15,143 nt of DNA from Lachnospiraceae bacterium UBA7589 (GTDB lineage Bacteria > Bacillota > Clostridia > Lachnospirales > Lachnospiraceae): NCBI GenBank assembly GCA_002476495.1, contig DLKL01000005.1, positions 1-15,143 on the forward strand, written 5' to 3'. Under the pieces are notes generated by a model. That model had not been told where the DNA came from. It ran no database searches and saw only the letters and a program-made list of their open reading frames with translations. Each line of letters begins with the position of its first letter. The stretch's first letter is position 1. This document shows, piece after piece, positions 13,249-15,143 of the stretch. The translations under genes and the position numbers were made by a program.

Positions 13249-14841
13249 ATGGATATTAGAGATATAGAAAAAATAATTGATACGTTTCATGAAAAACATC
13301 CGGCGTTTACTGGAACAAAGCAACAGATGGCATATGATTTACTTGCGACATTTGAAGATTTATGTTCTTTAGCGATAATTGGAAGTATGTTAAATCCATT
13401 TTCTTTGAAAAAAATAACGGATTATATGGATGCATTAAATCAAGCCTTAAACTGGGTGCATAATAGCTCTCTTAGTTCTTCGGAAGTTCCTATTAATTCG
13501 AGAATTGAAGAGAGCAGGTATGAGAATTGTGCTTCACTTATAAATGATTATGCATTGCCATATTCAGTTATATGCAGTGGATATATTTCGTACTCAAGAA
13601 AACGATTAACAGCTAGTGTAGAAGAAAATAATGTTACGTTTGATTTTCCAGAAAACGGGAATAAGTCCGCATGGAATGACATTTTGAGAGAAACAAGTCA
13701 AATGGGGATTAAAGGATTTATGGAAGTTGTGAATCCTATAAAAATATCGTCAGCCTACGAAAAATTAAAAGAACGTATTTCGATACAGGATGAAGAGTTA
13801 TGCTATGAACTGACAAGAGAGGTAATTGATGCTTTTTCTGAGATTGCTTCAAAGCAATGGGAGGTTACAAAAACACTTCCATCTTCATGGAAATTTGACT
13901 TGTTTTCGTTAGAAGAATACAGGAAGGTTTGGATTGCATTAGCAACCTTATCATACATACACCTTTTTAGCAGTTTGACAATACAGGATGCCCTGATTAG
14001 ACTAAAAAATAGTACGATAATACAACCGATGGATAATATTATAAGTTATGTTGAATCCATGACGAGTATAGATAAAAATGTGATCAAAAATATACTTGAG
14101 TATATTACGTTTGAACCTGAAAAAAAGAATGTCGACATTATGTATCAGCCGATAGTAGTTATGCCCGGAAATATTATGGTTATAGCGCCAATATTATTTG
14201 TAGGTTCCAGGCCAGAGAGAAATTTATTATCTGTAGTCAGCTCTAAGACGGATTTTGAACATTCCAAGGAAGTTAACGATTTAGAGAACTTAATGGTGGA
14301 AGAAATTGAAGAGAAATTGAAAAATCATTCAAATCTCGTGATCGTAAAGCATAAAAATTTAGAAGGACGATTGCCGGATATAGATTTAGGTGTTTATGAG
14401 CCTAATTCTAATTCAGTATTACTATGTGAATTAAAATGGTTTATGGCTGCAGATTCTTCTAAAGAAGTATATGCAAGAGAAGATGATATTACTCATGGCT
14501 GCGAACAGTCATCACAAATTATGGCATATGCTATGAAGGATAAAAAAACATTTATGAAAAATGTGTTTCAAGTTGATGATTGTGATGATGTAGATTTATT
14601 TTGCTGCGTTGTTGCGAGACATAATATTAGAACACAGAATAAGTATGTTCCGGTAATCGATTTAAAGAAATTAAAGGAATTATTTGGCAGCAAATCACCA
14701 GCTTCGGTATTTCATATTATTCGAAATCATGAGTACGAAGAAAGTCTTCCTGAAGATACATCAATAACATACAAGACTATAACGTATGGCGGATTCACTT
14801 TCAATATTCCAGCAATTTGCTTTGGTTCAATGCCAGAATGA
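13249..14841 (+). CDS. Orphan protein with C-terminal PD-(D/E)XK nuclease signature
   Basis: From ATG 13249 the product has 530 residues, cytoplasmic, with no signal or membrane segment. The first 300 residues look mainly helical and resemble nothing I know. The C-terminal part has the layout of a PD-(D/E)XK nuclease: a helix with glutamates (EVNDLENLMVEEIEEKL), then LPDIDLG with D377 and D379, a 14-residue hairpin, and LLCELKW with E394 and K396. Next comes EQSSQIMAY, the helix with conserved glutamine (Q420, Q423) seen in many such enzymes. It ends ITYGGFTFNIPA. The frame is also open from ATG 13225, but the AGGAGG at 13230-13235 lies inside that extension, favouring 13249 despite a long 13-base gap. 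No methyltransferase or helicase partner is visible. It lies between mobile-element relics. A restriction, defence or DNA-repair role is inferred from fold and context only. Confidence 0.85.
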   Translation: MDIRDIEKIIDTFHEKHPAFTGTKQQMAYDLLATFEDLCSLAIIGSMLNPFSLKKITDYMDALNQALNWVHNSSLSSSEVPINSRIEESRYENCASLINDYALPYSVICSGYISYSRKRLTASVEENNVTFDFPENGNKSAWNDILRETSQMGIKGFMEVVNPIKISSAYEKLKERISIQDEELCYELTREVIDAFSEIASKQWEVTKTLPSSWKFDLFSLEEYRKVWIALATLSYIHLFSSLTIQDALIRLKNSTIIQPMDNIISYVESMTSIDKNVIKNILEYITFEPEKKNVDIMYQPIVVMPGNIMVIAPILFVGSRPERNLLSVVSSKTDFEHSKEVNDLENLMVEEIEEKLKNHSNLVIVKHKNLEGRLPDIDLGVYEPNSNSVLLCELKWFMAADSSKEVYAREDDITHGCEQSSQIMAYAMKDKKTFMKNVFQVDDCDDVDLFCCVVARHNIRTQNKYVPVIDLKKLKELFGSKSPASVFHIIRNHEYEESLPEDTSITYKTITYGGFTFNIPAICFGSMPE

Positions 14842-14884
14842 AAAAAAGCTCCCCATCACAGGAAACTATCCAGTGGTGAGGAGC
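14841..14884 (-). terminator. Terminator of the former recombinase gene
   Basis: A 12-pair stem with one mismatch (14848-14859 with 14873-14884, 13-base loop) is followed on the minus strand by seven T residues (14841-14847). It lies 20 bases after the stop codon of the recombinase remnant. On the plus strand no T-run follows, although the stem may still help to stop transcription of the nuclease-like gene. Confidence 0.75.
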
Positions 14885-14903
14885 CTTCGTGCATCTATGA
14901 AAG

Positions 14904-15068
14904 TTATGCATCCACATCGATACTAACACCGGATTTCAATTCGACGGTGATGTGGTCATCCCAGATGGTGATCTGTTTGATCCAGCGTCGCACCAGTGAT
15001 TCGTCAAATTCGGTGAGGTGAGTAGTCTGCTGTGCGATATAATCCTGTAGGTCATTGATCCGTGGATA
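14904..15068 (-). pseudogene. C-terminal remnant of a large serine recombinase
   Basis: The minus-strand frame ending at TAA 14904-14906 encodes 54 residues that match the end of clostridial large serine recombinases: LTEFDESLVRRWIKQITIW, then DDHITVELKSGVSIDVDA. In this family the segment FDExLVRRLIEKI...VEFKSG is the conserved C-terminal block. The frame is closed by an in-frame TAA at 15069-15071, and beyond it the sequence turns into hairpin repeats, so the catalytic and zinc-ribbon domains are missing. The gene is therefore broken by deletion or insertion. Its own terminator survives at 14841-14884. Such recombinases move conjugative and mobilisable elements, and their presence fits the rumA-type relics to the left. 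Confidence 0.8.
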
Positions 15069-15074
15069 TTACGT

Positions 15075-15122
15075 TGCGATGAAATCGCACTTCCGGAAAT
15101 CTGGGAATCAGATGTCCGGAAG
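15075..15122. repeat. Two adjacent hairpins at the break point of the recombinase remnant
   Basis: TGCGAT / ATCGCA (15075-15080 with 15084-15089, GAA loop) is followed at once by a 13-bp stem with one mismatch (15090-15102 with 15110-15122, arms starting CTTCCGG and ending CCGGAAG, seven-base loop). They begin six bases from the stop that closes the recombinase frame. This could be an end of an insertion element, a palindromic repeat or a structured RNA; the window ends too soon to tell. Confidence 0.6.
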
Positions 15123-15143
15123 CGGAAATCACCTATGTAAGTT

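Overview
The window looks like chromosome from a low-GC, AT-rich Gram-positive anaerobe of the Clostridia, most likely Lachnospiraceae. The evidence is the AT-rich coding style with many ATA and TTA codons, strong purine-rich ribosome binding sites, a large surface protein built from modules common in gut Lachnospiraceae and ending in a degenerate sortase-type signal, and a large serine recombinase relic typical of clostridial conjugative elements. The assignment rests on protein style and family recognition, not on a marker gene. I saw no rRNA, tRNA or CRISPR array.

Left part (1-5580): a six-span membrane protein of unknown role (9-614) faces a LytTR-type response regulator on the minus strand (772-1524, TTG start). 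The regulator is divergent from a 984-residue secreted beta-solenoid surface protein (1721-4675). The divergent gap holds a tandem direct repeat (1623-1650) just upstream of the surface gene's -35 box. It is a good candidate operator for the regulator, so the pair may form a small self-contained surface-expression module. A strong terminator (4681-4746) follows the surface gene. Next come a separate promoter and a five-span membrane protein (4867-5580).

Middle part (5583-9495, minus strand): a promoter with a perfect TTGACA -35 box drives a tightly coupled four-gene operon. In transcription order it encodes a membrane-anchored extracytoplasmic protein, two FtsX/MacB-type permeases and an ABC ATPase, each overlapping or abutting the next. 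It should form a mechanotransmission-type ABC transporter with an unusual accessory subunit in place of a MacA-like adaptor. A DUF3592-type membrane protein lies just upstream of that promoter.

Right part (9640-15143): an intact RlmD/RumA-type 23S rRNA uracil methyltransferase that starts directly at its Fe-S cysteine cluster, without a TRAM domain. Downstream is a patchwork of accessory genes and wreckage: a CPBP intramembrane protease, a gap with a small remnant, a six-span membrane protein, and a pseudogene carrying the 3' end of a second RumA-type gene. Then come an orphan protein with a PD-(D/E)XK nuclease signature and the C-terminal relic of a large serine recombinase with its terminator. 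A 22-bp sequence coding for the RumA C-terminal HVETVCL motif occurs twice, 1210 bp apart, around the 12071-12754 gene. Because rumA-family 3' ends are known targets of serine-recombinase elements, I read 10831-15143 as a decayed, repeatedly used integration hot spot next to rlmD. The orphan nuclease is the cargo most worth studying.
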